DNA of 64,000 bases, from contig QXZA01000029.1 in assembly GCA_009886625.1 (NCBI GenBank), forward strand, positions 62,001 through 126,000, given 5' to 3'. The notes beneath the pieces are model-generated. The model was not told the DNA's origin and ran no database searches. It saw only the letters and a program-made list of their open reading frames with translations. The stretch is from Flavobacteriaceae bacterium (lineage in GTDB: Bacteria; Bacteroidota; Bacteroidia; Flavobacteriales; Flavobacteriaceae). Each line of letters opens with the position of its first letter. The stretch's first letter is position 1. Of this stretch, positions 45,895-54,994 are shown in pieces. Both the position numbers and the translations under genes were made by a program.

Positions 45895-48237
45895 ATGAAA
45901 TACTTTAAAGCCTTCTTATTATTATTATTTGTTCATATTGGATTCATTAGTTCAGCTCAAAAATCCAAAAGTGGAAATGAATTAAAATCCATTGATTCTT
46001 TGACGCAAAAGATGCAAAAAAAAGCAGGATTAATCACCTCCTATCACAAGGAAGATAAAATCTACTTTGAATTATCAGATTCTCTTTTAGAAAAGGACTT
46101 GCTAATGGTGACACGTTTTGTGAAATTACCCTCAAACTATCAAGCATATATTAATGCTGGTTCTAAGACAAGTCAACAACTCATTCATTTCAAGAAAAAA
46201 GGAAAACGAATTTTATTGACACAAGAAAGTTTTGTGAACGTAGCGGCAGAAGAAGATCCTATTTCTTTGAGTGTAAAATCAAATAATTTCCCTCCAATTT
46301 TGGCAGTATTTACCATTAATAATACTGAAGAGGATCGTTATTTAATTGATGTAAGCAGCTACTTTAACGATGATTCTCCTGGGTTTAATATTATTCGAAA
46401 AAGCATAAAAAAAGAATACAGCATGGGAAGCAATGACAGTAAAAGAAGTTTTGTGGATTCTGTAAAAAGCTTTCCAGAAAATATTGAGATAAGACATACG
46501 CTAACGTATAGCTTAGGTAATCCTCCAAGGGGTAACTATACCAATACAATGAGTTTTCAAGTCAACCACTCTATTATTGCTTTACCAGAAACTCCAATGC
46601 AAGTTCGCTATGTTGATAAGCGCGTAGGTTGGTTTAATTTAAAAAAATACAATTATAGTTCGGTTGCATTAAAATCAGACGACATTAAAGTCATCCGAAG
46701 ATGGAGATTGGAACCCTCCGATCTAGACGCCTATAATCGTGGTGAGTTAGTTGAGCCTATCAAACCAATTGTATACTATCTTGATCCAGCAACACCTCTA
46801 AAGTGGAGACCCTATTTCAAAAAAGGGATTGAAGACTGGGCAGCTGTATTTGAAAAAGCAGGTTTTAAAAATGCTATCCTTGCGAAAGATCCACCTAGCG
46901 AGGAAGAAGACCCTAATTTTAGTCCTGAAGACATTCGATACTCAACAGTACGTTATGTGGCTACTACAACCCGAAATGCTACTGGACCTAGCGTTTCTGA
47001 TCCCAGAAGTGGTGAGATCATCGAAAGTGATATCATTTGGTATCACAATCACCTGCGATCCTACAGAAATAGATATTTGTTAGAAACTGGAGCTGCAAAT
47101 CTGAAAGCGAGAAGCTTGGACACACCAGAGGAAGAAATAGGAGAAATGATGCGACGTGTAATTTCTCATGAAATTGGTCATGCTATCGGATTACCACACA
47201 ATATGAAAGCCAGTTCAGCTTATCCCGTAGATTCCCTCCGATCTGGAAGTTTTACCCAAAAAATGGGGATTGCTACCACCATTATGGACTATGCTCGATT
47301 CAATTATATCGCACAACCCGGAGATGAAAATATTCGCTTTGTACGTCAGTTAGGACCATATGATGATTATGCAATCGAATGGGGTTATCGCTATTTTTCC
47401 AATCAAACTCCAGATAGCGAGAAAGATCTTTTAAATAAAATGGTAGATCAAAAAAGTATGAATCCTATGTATATGTTTGGTTCAGGGGGAAGTGATCCTG
47501 ACACTCAAACTGAAAATATTGGAGATGATCCAATTAAAGCAAGCGAGTATGGATTGAAAAATTTAAAAATTGTTGTAAAAAACCTCGATAATTGGACTAC
47601 TAAGCAAGGGCAATCTTATGAAGATCTAAATGAACTTTACAATGAAATGATTGGAGTATACAGAAGATATATTTATCATGTTATTCGTATGGTAGGGGGA
47701 GTTTATGAAACACTTCTAAACAAAGGGCAGGAAAACATCCCATTTAAAAATGTAAGTGATCAAGAGCAAAGAGAAGCTTTAGCTTTTTTAGATTTCCATT
47801 TATGGTCTCCTCAAAACTGGCTATTACAAAAATCCTTGATTTCAAAAATCAAGGAGCAAGGTGCACTCAAACTAATTCAGAATTTACAATACAGTGCGTT
47901 GAACAGAATATTAAGTGTAAAAAACTTAAATCGAATCTTATCTTCACACACTACACTTATTGGGCAAGGTTTACATCCTGATGAAATTTTAGATCATTTC
48001 TTTTTTCAATTTATAGTGAAACCTTCTTCAATAGATGACTCTTTTAAAACACTTCAAATACGTTTTGCAGAACGCATCCTTGAACTTTCTGAAGAAAAAG
48101 ATTTAAACCCAAGGATAAAGACAAGCCTTGAAGCCTTTAAAAAAGAGATGTATAGAATTGCTAAGAAGAGAAGTAAATCAGGGACTGTTGCCGAGAAAAA
48201 TCATTATACCTACCTAAAAAAACTTTGTTCAATATAA
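45895..48237 (+). CDS. Exported zinc metalloprotease (metzincin-type, DUF5117/DUF5118)
   Basis: A 780-residue protein with a signal peptide (to about ISSAQ), a DUF5118/DUF5117-like N-terminal half (EDKIYFELSDSLLEKDLLMV, ADSGVFN-like strands, LDPATPLKWRPYFKKGIEDW) and a metzincin zinc site HEIGHAIGLPHN with downstream Met turn SSAYPV/TIMDYARFNY. The HExxHxxGxxHN spacing supplies three ligands and the catalytic glutamate. Members are widespread in Bacteroidetes and probably degrade extracellular protein, but substrates are unknown. It is shares its promoter region with the BNR protein, so a secreted pair is possible. Confidence 0.9.
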   Translation: MKYFKAFLLLLFVHIGFISSAQKSKSGNELKSIDSLTQKMQKKAGLITSYHKEDKIYFELSDSLLEKDLLMVTRFVKLPSNYQAYINAGSKTSQQLIHFKKKGKRILLTQESFVNVAAEEDPISLSVKSNNFPPILAVFTINNTEEDRYLIDVSSYFNDDSPGFNIIRKSIKKEYSMGSNDSKRSFVDSVKSFPENIEIRHTLTYSLGNPPRGNYTNTMSFQVNHSIIALPETPMQVRYVDKRVGWFNLKKYNYSSVALKSDDIKVIRRWRLEPSDLDAYNRGELVEPIKPIVYYLDPATPLKWRPYFKKGIEDWAAVFEKAGFKNAILAKDPPSEEEDPNFSPEDIRYSTVRYVATTTRNATGPSVSDPRSGEIIESDIIWYHNHLRSYRNRYLLETGAANLKARSLDTPEEEIGEMMRRVISHEIGHAIGLPHNMKASSAYPVDSLRSGSFTQKMGIATTIMDYARFNYIAQPGDENIRFVRQLGPYDDYAIEWGYRYFSNQTPDSEKDLLNKMVDQKSMNPMYMFGSGGSDPDTQTENIGDDPIKASEYGLKNLKIVVKNLDNWTTKQGQSYEDLNELYNEMIGVYRRYIYHVIRMVGGVYETLLNKGQENIPFKNVSDQEQREALAFLDFHLWSPQNWLLQKSLISKIKEQGALKLIQNLQYSALNRILSVKNLNRILSSHTTLIGQGLHPDEILDHFFFQFIVKPSSIDDSFKTLQIRFAERILELSEEKDLNPRIKTSLEAFKKEMYRIAKKRSKSGTVAEKNHYTYLKKLCSI

Positions 48238-48330
48238 AGCTTGAGAATAAATTTTTTAAAAAAGTACAGTTCAATTGCAACCTTTTATTAAAAAGGCACG
48301 TCTATTATAAGAGAAACGAAAAAACACCAA

Positions 48331-48703
48331 TTGAAAGTAAGGCCCTTGTATCCTGATGAAATTAAACTGATAGAGCATCTAGATCCAACAATAGGAGAGC
48401 TCAAAAGCATTTATACGACAACTATGCGCCCAAAATACTGAGTGTATGTAGTTATTATGTCAAAGATATTCATAATGCTGAAGGTCTTCTAATGCAAGGA
48501 TTCTTTAAGGCATTTACACATTTATATCAATTTGGAAGAACAGATAATTTTTAAGGTTGGTTAAGAAAAATAATGGTGCGTGAAGCCTTGAGTTTTTTGA
48601 GAAAAAAAATAGCCTCATCTTCAGCGATGAAGATTATATTTTCAAAGACCAAACCCATCTGCAACAAAATATATCCTTAGGATTCCGTTTTGATATCAAT
48701 TAA
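48331..48703 (+). pseudogene. Remnant of a sigma-70 (ECF-like) RNA polymerase sigma factor
   Basis: Reading across three frames recovers a bacteroidete ECF sigma factor. The first part, from a TTG at 48331, reads KVRPLYPDEIKLIEHLD. A frameshift near 48400 leads to QKHLYDNYAPKILSVCSYYV and KDIHNAEGLLMQGFFKAFTH (region 2). A TAA at 48552 interrupts the otherwise classic sequence before GWLRKIMVREALSFLRKK. A further frameshift at the A8 run 48602-48609 leads to SLIFSDEDYIFKDQTHLQQN. Region 4 is absent, and the relic stops at the arginase gene. It cannot make a working factor. The rest of the 458-base gap (48238-48330) is empty. Confidence 0.8.
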
Positions 48704-49634
48704 AAATAGCATCTATCACTTCAAAGGCAGCTTCAGCCATGCGGTTACCTTTATGATCTAACAAAGGATTAATTTCACAAACTTCAAGCGCGACAACTTT
48801 TTCAGTTGTTTGAATTCCTTTGATTATTCTTACAACCTCATCCACGTCAAATCCCTTGGAAACCGGAGTCCCAGTTCCATAAGAGATTAAGTCGCAGTCT
48901 AAAGCATCCACATCAAAGGTGATATAGATCATATCTACTTCAGACAACTTCTCAATAGCTTCCTTGATACACATTTCAAAACCTCGATGTCGCATTTCAT
49001 GTACCTTATAATTTTTGATTTTACAGCGTTCTATAATATCATCTTCTTGAGATTCAGTATCACGAACACCAAAATAAATCAAATGCTCTGGCTTTAAAAT
49101 TGGAGAAATCGATCCCATATTTTTCATTTGCTCCCAATCCGCTTGTGTTTCAGCACTTACACGGTTTATTTTTTGATTTATATTATCGTGTCCCAATGCA
49201 GCTGCTAGTGGCATCCCATGGACATTGCCCGAGGGAGAACTAAAAGGCGTATGCAAATCAGCATGGGCGTCAATCCAAACCACACCTAGAGTCTGTTCTG
49301 GAAAGGCACTCTTAATCCCTGCTAATGATCCCAAAGCAGAAGAATGATCTCCAGATAGAATTAATGGGAAGTTTGCCTCTAAAATGGTGGCTTTAGTAGC
49401 TGATTTCAATCGCTCACATTGTGTGGTAACGAAATTGATTCTCTTGGCTGTTGTATTTTTTACCTTATTATAAACTGTCTCATTATGAGTAGGGATATCT
49501 ATAAAAGGATGGCGATTAAAAAAATCATGCTCCTGATTTATGGCTGCAATTTCTAATGCATCTATACCCATGTCAGATCCTCGAGTTCCTGCTCCAATGT
49601 CTGATCTGTTTTTAAGGATTTTAATTGAGTTCAT
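48696..49634 (-). CDS. Arginase/agmatinase-family ureohydrolase
   Basis: A 312-residue enzyme starting MNSIKILKNRSDIGAGTRG; the 49667 start would add an unlikely hydrophobic extension. The manganese ligands are visible: His97 in SGDHSSALG, the triad Asp122/His124/Asp126 in WIDAHADLHTP, and the Asp pair in TFDVDALDCD. It hydrolyses a guanidino compound to release urea. SPSGNVHGMPLAAALG is the substrate loop typical of arginases (the SGNVHGMP pattern), so arginine is the best guess; formimidoylglutamate or agmatine are less likely. It runs against the dead sigma factor. Confidence 0.9.
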   Translation of the reverse strand: MNSIKILKNRSDIGAGTRGSDMGIDALEIAAINQEHDFFNRHPFIDIPTHNETVYNKVKNTTAKRINFVTTQCERLKSATKATILEANFPLILSGDHSSALGSLAGIKSAFPEQTLGVVWIDAHADLHTPFSSPSGNVHGMPLAAALGHDNINQKINRVSAETQADWEQMKNMGSISPILKPEHLIYFGVRDTESQEDDIIERCKIKNYKVHEMRHRGFEMCIKEAIEKLSEVDMIYITFDVDALDCDLISYGTGTPVSKGFDVDEVVRIIKGIQTTEKVVALEVCEINPLLDHKGNRMAEAAFEVIDAIFN

Positions 49635-49721
49635 AAAAATTAGATTAAGTTCAAAAAATACATTCAAATTTAAAACTTATTGCCAATTCCATTTTTTATA
49701 TTTGAAAAAAAATATTTTTAC

Positions 49722-50141
49722 ATGTCTTTTTCTGATTTATATACCCCCGGATTTAAATCTCGTAATCGAGATCATTTTGCTGCAATTGTTAGAATCGCTC
49801 TTGCCGATGGCGTTATTTCTTCCGAAGAAGAAGCTTTTATTAATCGTACTGCGATTAATTTAGAAATCGAAGATAACGAAGTAGCAGAGATAAAAGCGAA
49901 TATCAACAATTATCCTATCAATCCTCCTGCCACAGAACAAAGTCGGTTAGAACGCTTGTATGACTTAACACGAATGGTTGTTGCAGATCATATTGCTGAT
50001 GATGCAGAAAAGAAACTCATGCACCGTCTTATAATTGGTTTAGGTTTTTCTTCTGACAACACAACTGAAATCATTGAAAAATCAATCAATGAAATTAATA
50101 AAGGTAGTGACGAGGACGAATTTGTCGCTTCTTTTCTTTAA
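49722..50141 (+). CDS. TerB-like (tellurite-resistance family) protein
   Basis: About 139 residues, starting MSFSDLYTPGFKSRN; the longer frame from 49680 lies in the promoter region. It is an all-helical protein with the TerB hallmark ADGVISSEEEAFI (acidic, calcium-site-like) and ARMVVADHIADDAEKKLMHR-like second helix pair (here TRMVVADHIADDAEKK). TerB-like proteins bind metals or partners at the membrane. No other ter gene is near, so tellurite resistance is not implied. Its stop overlaps by four bases with the small membrane gene on the other strand. Confidence 0.8.
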   Translation: MSFSDLYTPGFKSRNRDHFAAIVRIALADGVISSEEEAFINRTAINLEIEDNEVAEIKANINNYPINPPATEQSRLERLYDLTRMVVADHIADDAEKKLMHRLIIGLGFSSDNTTEIIEKSINEINKGSDEDEFVASFL

Positions 50142-50350
50142 CGCTTAGGATTACTCATTTTTCCTTTTAAAACAATGGCTTCCCCTAAAAGGGCAATACC
50201 ACTATTGAATACTACCAGAGCAACTGTGCCCCAATAAAACCAATTAAAATCATTATTGAACTTGTATATAATGGCCTCCCCCAATAATGAGAGTCCAAAT
50301 CCAAGAAATAAAAGTCCTGTTACTGAATATATCCACCACTTCTTTTTCAT
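50138..50350 (-). CDS. Small two-helix membrane protein
   Basis: A 70-residue protein, MKKKWWIYSVTGLLFLGFGL at its start, with two hydrophobic helices (about residues 7-28 and 40-62) that share the pattern LLGEAI: FGLSLLGEAIIYKF and SGIALLGEAIVLKG. The internal repeat suggests a duplicated hairpin. I do not recognise a family. The clean start, compact size and position between annotated genes support it as real. Confidence 0.65.
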   Translation of the reverse strand: MKKKWWIYSVTGLLFLGFGLSLLGEAIIYKFNNDFNWFYWGTVALVVFNSGIALLGEAIVLKGKMSNPKR

Positions 50351-50448
50351 TTATTTAAGCTTTAATTTTTCACTAAAACATATACTTATTATCAATGGAT
50401 TAAAACCAACGAAAATGAATACTGTCTTTTATAAAAGTAATGTTTTAT

Positions 50449-50889
50449 TTAGTTTGGAATAAATTCAGTTAAGGTATATCCAATCTCTTCATCAGCAAGC
50501 ATTTCACTAATATCATAATAGATATAGGTTGGAAAACCGTAAGTTGGGTCAAATTCTAATGTTTCAACCACTGGGTTTTCCGCTTGTTTAGCTTTGATAT
50601 AATCAAAAAATTCATTCATAGTCATATAGGTTTCGTACTCCAATTCTTCGTATGCAATTCCATTTACAGATTGGATTTGATTGTTTCTAACCACTATAGA
50701 TTTTGGAAGTGTATAATCAACAATACAGAAACACGAGATTTGTAAGTTAAACTCATAGTCGGTAATCTTTTGCTTCTTCCACTTCTCTTCCTGCTTTAAA
50801 AGGTTATCATCTTGGGCTAATTCTGTGTTTTCTGTACAGGAGAGTAGGACATTAAAAAGAAATGTAAAAACTAAAAAATAGGGTTTCAT
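50449..50889 (-). CDS. DUF6174 lipoprotein
   Basis: A 146-residue lipoprotein with lipobox FNVLLSC (cysteine at residue 18). The body contains the DUF6174 features: EEKWKKQKITDYEFNLQISC, then FCIVDYTLPKSIVVRNNQI, and a C-terminal LEFDPTYGFPTYIYYD. Function is unknown; the family is found in many secreted small proteins. It is followed by the cytochrome c assembly gene 30 bases further along on the same strand (upstream), so it may be read from the same transcript. Confidence 0.82.
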   Translation of the reverse strand: MKPYFLVFTFLFNVLLSCTENTELAQDDNLLKQEEKWKKQKITDYEFNLQISCFCIVDYTLPKSIVVRNNQIQSVNGIAYEELEYETYMTMNEFFDYIKAKQAENPVVETLEFDPTYGFPTYIYYDISEMLADEEIGYTLTEFIPN

Positions 50890-50919
50890 AATTTTTATTT
50901 TAATGGTTAATCTTAAGAA

Positions 50920-53900
50920 CTAGGTGTTATTTTTTCCATAAAGTACTTTGGATTTAAAATACGAGGCTATCCCTAAAACTAAAATGAACGCAGCCGCATA
51001 ATATATAAAGATAGGAGTAATTATCTTATCTCCACTCGCGTATGAATGCAATCCTACTAGGTAGAAATTAACTCCAAAATATGTCATTAAAATACTCGCA
51101 AAAGCAACTACACTCATTAAATTAAATATCCATGCTCCACGTAATCCAGGAATAAGGCGCATATGAATAACAAAGGCATAGACCATGATGCTAATTAATG
51201 CCCATGTTTCTTTTGGGTCCCAACCCCAATATCGTCCCCAACTTTCGTTTGCCCACATACCGCCGAGAAAATTTCCGATGGTAAGCATGATTAAACCCAC
51301 CGTGATCCCAAGTTCATTGATGATGGTTAGTTCTTTTATCTGTAATTTTATTTTCTGCTTGTTCTTTTTATTTGCCACTAACATGAGTAAAAGTGAAACA
51401 CCTCCAATGATCATTCCTAAAGCAAAAGGACCATAGCTCCCCACAATCACCGCAACGTGAATCATTAACCAATAACTATCAAGCACGGGCACCAAATTAG
51501 CAATGGCTGGATCCATCCAATTCCAATGTGCAATCATTAAAATCATTCCAGCAACAAAAGCTGTTGATGCCATTGTTAAAGCGGACTTTCGACCAAAAGC
51601 CAAACCAAAAAACTGGGTCGCCCAGGCTACATAAATCATCGATTCATATGCGTCACTCCATGGAGCATGACCGGAAATATACCATCTTGCGATCAAACCT
51701 CCAGTATGCAATACAAAGAGCAGTACCAATATCACTTTAAAACTATTTACAAGAATAGAAATGAATTTGTTGGATTTAAAAATTTGTATGATTAATACAA
51801 TAAAAAACAGCGTTCCAACATAGATATACCAACTGTATAGTTTTTTGAATATGTCGTATTTATTGTAGGTGATTTCTGCTTTAATACGATCCTCTGAAGG
51901 CAATACAGCACTTCCAAACTTCTCTTGAAACCCGTGAATACTCTCCAATAGATTAGTTGCTTGATCATAGTCATTGTCTTGTTGTGCCAATCGCAAGGAT
52001 TGAAAATACAACGGCAATATATTTCTCACGTATAAAGAATCTTTTCCAGTAAAATTAGCTTCGTCGAGCTCTGGAAAGGAAACCCATTTGTTATTCTCAT
52101 CATTTGGCAAAGGAAATATTCGCATAATCTTTCCCTCCAAAGCAGAATATAAAAGATTCACTCTTCGATCAAGTTCTATAAAATCCTTTTGAAATTGATT
52201 GGGTACTGAAGCACGATAAGCTGCTTCAAGTTGAGAAGCAAGTTTGTAATTGCCTTGATTATCAAAAAAGGAAAGCAAAGGAGCGTATTTCGCTTTTATG
52301 CCTTGACCTGTAAGTTTACGTAAACTATCATTTCCTCGTTTTAAATAAATCATGGGTACATTATACCACACTGCTGGATTATTCATGATTGACAACAGTA
52401 CTTGATCTGAATTCAATCCTTTGTAAGTGTCACTTTTACTGACTTTACGTAACAATTCAGAAGAAAATGTATTGGCAGGTTTCATTCGTCCACCCGCATC
52501 TTGAATGATGAGTTGTCCAAATTTTTCAGCATGCTCAATAGAGAATGCATCTGCTTGAATAATGGAATCAAAATCAATTGCACTTTTCTGCTCATGGGCG
52601 TGATCTTGTGCATTCATTGGAATTCCATAAAAACCAAACAGAGCAATAAGTACCGTAAGTGATTTCTTCTTAATATTAATTTTTTCTAAGGAATTTGATA
52701 AATCTTTAAAACGTGTTTTTCCAATAAAGAATATTCCTATCATACTTAAATATAGCATCACATAGCCTGCATAGGTAATATACGTTCCCCATTGATCATG
52801 ATTTACAGAAAGAATAGTCCCTTTCTCATCGGGATTAAAAGATGCTTGAAAAAAACGATATCCACGATGATCCAAAACATGGTTCATATAAATATTATAA
52901 TCAAAAGGAGTTTGGTCTTCTACAGTAACTTTACTCATAAATGAGGAATAGCTCTTTTCAGTACCGGGATATTTTTCGGCAATAAAGTCATTTAATTTAA
53001 TTGCAAATGGAAGTTCTAAGGGTAAGGAACCAAATTGTAAATAAAAATCTAATCCTCCAAGACTCACTTTTTTTGGATCATTAGTTGAACCTTTTCCTCC
53101 CAATAATGTTATGATCTCCGTTTCCCCTTTAGATCCAATTTCTAGACGCAACGCATTTTGAATTGCCTCAACGGATTCCTCAGATTTCACAATATCAAAT
53201 TTTCCTCTCAAGGCCGGTTCGGGAATCACAAATTGAAAATTAGGCAATGTATACAAGGATCTTAATTGCAAAGGCATGTCAGTATCTGCTTTGATAGTTC
53301 CTTGAAACTGATCTGCCATTCTCATAAACTGTCCTGAAAAAGGAGAGTTAATCGTATAAACGCCCCCTTCTAATTGAATATTTATAGCACCTTCTTGTGG
53401 ACGATTGAGTGTAAATAAAATATTATGAATATTGGCAATATCCCCTTCTTTCAAATAATGGTCATGACGATTTCCATCTCCGGCTTCTACAATTTTTAAA
53501 TAACGTTCTCCTGTTTCGTCAAGGACTAAACCTTCAGTAGCATTTTCTAAAAAATCGACATACGAAATACTAAACTCTTGTCCATTAAAATCATTATCCC
53601 AACGGAAAGTATTGTCAACATGCTCAGAGAGAAGCAAGTCACTTTCTAATTTTTTTCTTCTTGGCTCACCATTAATTTCACCGTCCACAAAAATAGTGAG
53701 GTATGTTTTTTCTGATAAAAATTGACTCTCTGAAGCTCCTTCTCTAATTGGCATCATTCCTTCATATCCGATATATCGAGTGACAAAAGCTCCCAAAAGA
53801 ATTAATAAAAAAGAAAGGTGAATCATTAACACAGCCCACTTTTCTTTTCTCAACAATCGATATTTGAAAATATTTCCAATAAAATTAATGGCCATAAAAA

Positions 53901-54066
53901 CCATTAAAAGTTCAAACCACCACGCGTTGTAAATCCAAATTTTAGCAGTGTCTGTGCTGTACCAACTTTCAATAAAAGTTCCAAAAGCCATTGCTGTTGG
54001 GTACAGGATAAAAAGGAGTGCAGTAAGGCGGGTTGAAAAAAGAATTTTAAACACTTGGTCTCTCAT
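50920..54066 (-). CDS. ccsBA: Cytochrome c biogenesis protein, fused ResB (CcsB) and CcsA
   Basis: A 1048-residue fusion. The N-terminal part (about residues 1-450) is ResB/CcsB: membrane helices, MAFGTFIESWYSTDTAKIW and a large periplasmic domain. A middle periplasmic segment (about 480-730) carries the peptide SSELLRKVSKSD region. The C-terminal part (about 740-1040) is CcsA with the haem-binding WWD motif ANESWGRYWGWDPKETWAL and several helices. System II cytochrome c synthases like this transport haem and attach it to apocytochromes at the outer face of the inner membrane. The fused form is usual in Bacteroidetes. Both halves look complete. Confidence 0.93.
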   Translation of the reverse strand: MRDQVFKILFSTRLTALLFILYPTAMAFGTFIESWYSTDTAKIWIYNAWWFELLMVFMAINFIGNIFKYRLLRKEKWAVLMIHLSFLLILLGAFVTRYIGYEGMMPIREGASESQFLSEKTYLTIFVDGEINGEPRRKKLESDLLLSEHVDNTFRWDNDFNGQEFSISYVDFLENATEGLVLDETGERYLKIVEAGDGNRHDHYLKEGDIANIHNILFTLNRPQEGAINIQLEGGVYTINSPFSGQFMRMADQFQGTIKADTDMPLQLRSLYTLPNFQFVIPEPALRGKFDIVKSEESVEAIQNALRLEIGSKGETEIITLLGGKGSTNDPKKVSLGGLDFYLQFGSLPLELPFAIKLNDFIAEKYPGTEKSYSSFMSKVTVEDQTPFDYNIYMNHVLDHRGYRFFQASFNPDEKGTILSVNHDQWGTYITYAGYVMLYLSMIGIFFIGKTRFKDLSNSLEKINIKKKSLTVLIALFGFYGIPMNAQDHAHEQKSAIDFDSIIQADAFSIEHAEKFGQLIIQDAGGRMKPANTFSSELLRKVSKSDTYKGLNSDQVLLSIMNNPAVWYNVPMIYLKRGNDSLRKLTGQGIKAKYAPLLSFFDNQGNYKLASQLEAAYRASVPNQFQKDFIELDRRVNLLYSALEGKIMRIFPLPNDENNKWVSFPELDEANFTGKDSLYVRNILPLYFQSLRLAQQDNDYDQATNLLESIHGFQEKFGSAVLPSEDRIKAEITYNKYDIFKKLYSWYIYVGTLFFIVLIIQIFKSNKFISILVNSFKVILVLLFVLHTGGLIARWYISGHAPWSDAYESMIYVAWATQFFGLAFGRKSALTMASTAFVAGMILMIAHWNWMDPAIANLVPVLDSYWLMIHVAVIVGSYGPFALGMIIGGVSLLLMLVANKKNKQKIKLQIKELTIINELGITVGLIMLTIGNFLGGMWANESWGRYWGWDPKETWALISIMVYAFVIHMRLIPGLRGAWIFNLMSVVAFASILMTYFGVNFYLVGLHSYASGDKIITPIFIYYAAAFILVLGIASYFKSKVLYGKNNT

Positions 54067-54133
54067 CTAAATAAGCTTCATTAACGAAACAAAGATACGG
54101 CTTGTGAACTAAAATAGCACCCCCTTTTTTTGA

Positions 54134-54417
54134 TTAAAATGTCACATTATTTACCAATAAAATGAGCTCAATTAACATCCCATAAACAAAAAAACTAAAT
54201 GTAACTTTTCGAGGCATTTGACTCAATACAGCTGCAAGATATGCCATAGTAGCAGCTACACTTAGCGTAAGTTGAATAAAGTTAATGTTCCCAACTCTGA
54301 TTTGGTAAGATAATAAGCGGCAAAGGATCCGGTACAAGCCAATATTATAATCGCAGCAGGTATAAGAACATAAAATTTGCTGAGGTAAAAACGCTCTAAG
54401 GTGTCGTATAATTTCAT
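54134..54417 (-). pseudogene. Small membrane protein split by a frameshift
   Basis: From ATG at 54417 the frame reads MKLYDTLERFYLSKFYVLIP and continues as one membrane helix through YYLTKSELG, then goes out of frame and stops at 54262. From 54290-54292 (a GGG run on the coding strand) a second frame continues NINFIQLTLSVAATMAYLAA and ends in LIELILLVNNVTF. Adding one G would join them into a 94-residue protein with three helices. It lies 40 bases after the truncated haemoglobin on the same strand and may have been part of the same unit. I do not recognise the family. Sequencing error is a live alternative. Confidence 0.6.
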
Positions 54418-54456
54418 AAAGTAAGATTTGGTAGTTTTAAATTAAACATTTCAATG

Positions 54457-54852
54457 CTAACTTTTGGGTCTGGCTTCAAAAAGTTTTAGGTAGAGATGGC
54501 TTCCCATTTTCCTTGCTCGGTTTTTAGCCTCTTGAACACGCCCACCTTCAAAAAGAAAATCAATTGTTTCAAACCAATAATTTAGACATTTTCCAAAATT
54601 ATTCGCACGTATAGTATGATTCGTTTGATTATCAACTTCAACATGCTTTTTCAATGGATTTCCTTTAAACTTGGCAACAAAAAATAATTGTGTTTCCCAA
54701 AAGTCAGTAAGATGTTTCAAATGCTCTGGCCAATTTTTTATTGTGGCATTAAAAATAGGACCTAACAACTTATCGCTTCTAATTTTCTCGTAAAATTGAA
54801 TCACTAAAATCTTGACGTCTAATCGGTTTTCTATGTCTTTTATGGGAGGCAT
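54457..54852 (-). CDS. Group III truncated haemoglobin
   Basis: A 131-residue globin similar to Campylobacter Ctb. Tyr21 at position B10 lies in QFYEKIRSDKLLGPIFN, and the proximal His70 (F8) is in GNPLKKHVEV. The phrase WPEHLKHLTDFWETQLF is the E-helix region. The position that normally holds the conserved Trp G8 reads Cys89 (FGKCLNYW). Group III globins bind oxygen and nitric oxide and are linked to oxidative or nitrosative stress; a single role has not been proved. It is divergent from the DUF2520 operon and followed by the broken membrane gene. Confidence 0.9.
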   Translation of the reverse strand: MPPIKDIENRLDVKILVIQFYEKIRSDKLLGPIFNATIKNWPEHLKHLTDFWETQLFFVAKFKGNPLKKHVEVDNQTNHTIRANNFGKCLNYWFETIDFLFEGGRVQEAKNRARKMGSHLYLKLFEARPKS

Positions 54853-54994
54853 AATTATAATTTTTGGGGCTAATTACTTTCCAAAGCTATTACAAATCGT
54901 TGCAACTTGGTATTCTCAGATTGAAATTAACAAATAAAAAATTGAGAAATTACACCTTACTTTCTACAACCTCAACTAGGTTTAGTATTTTTAC

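Noticed and set aside
49722-50141. Tellurite resistance operon
   Set aside because: Only a TerB-like protein is present. No terC, terD or terZ gene lies nearby, and the fold has many other uses.
54134-54337. A separate 67-residue gene starting MYRILCRLLSYQI
   Set aside because: The first residues are an out-of-frame reading of the upstream helix. The true sequence is the second half of a frameshifted 94-residue protein.
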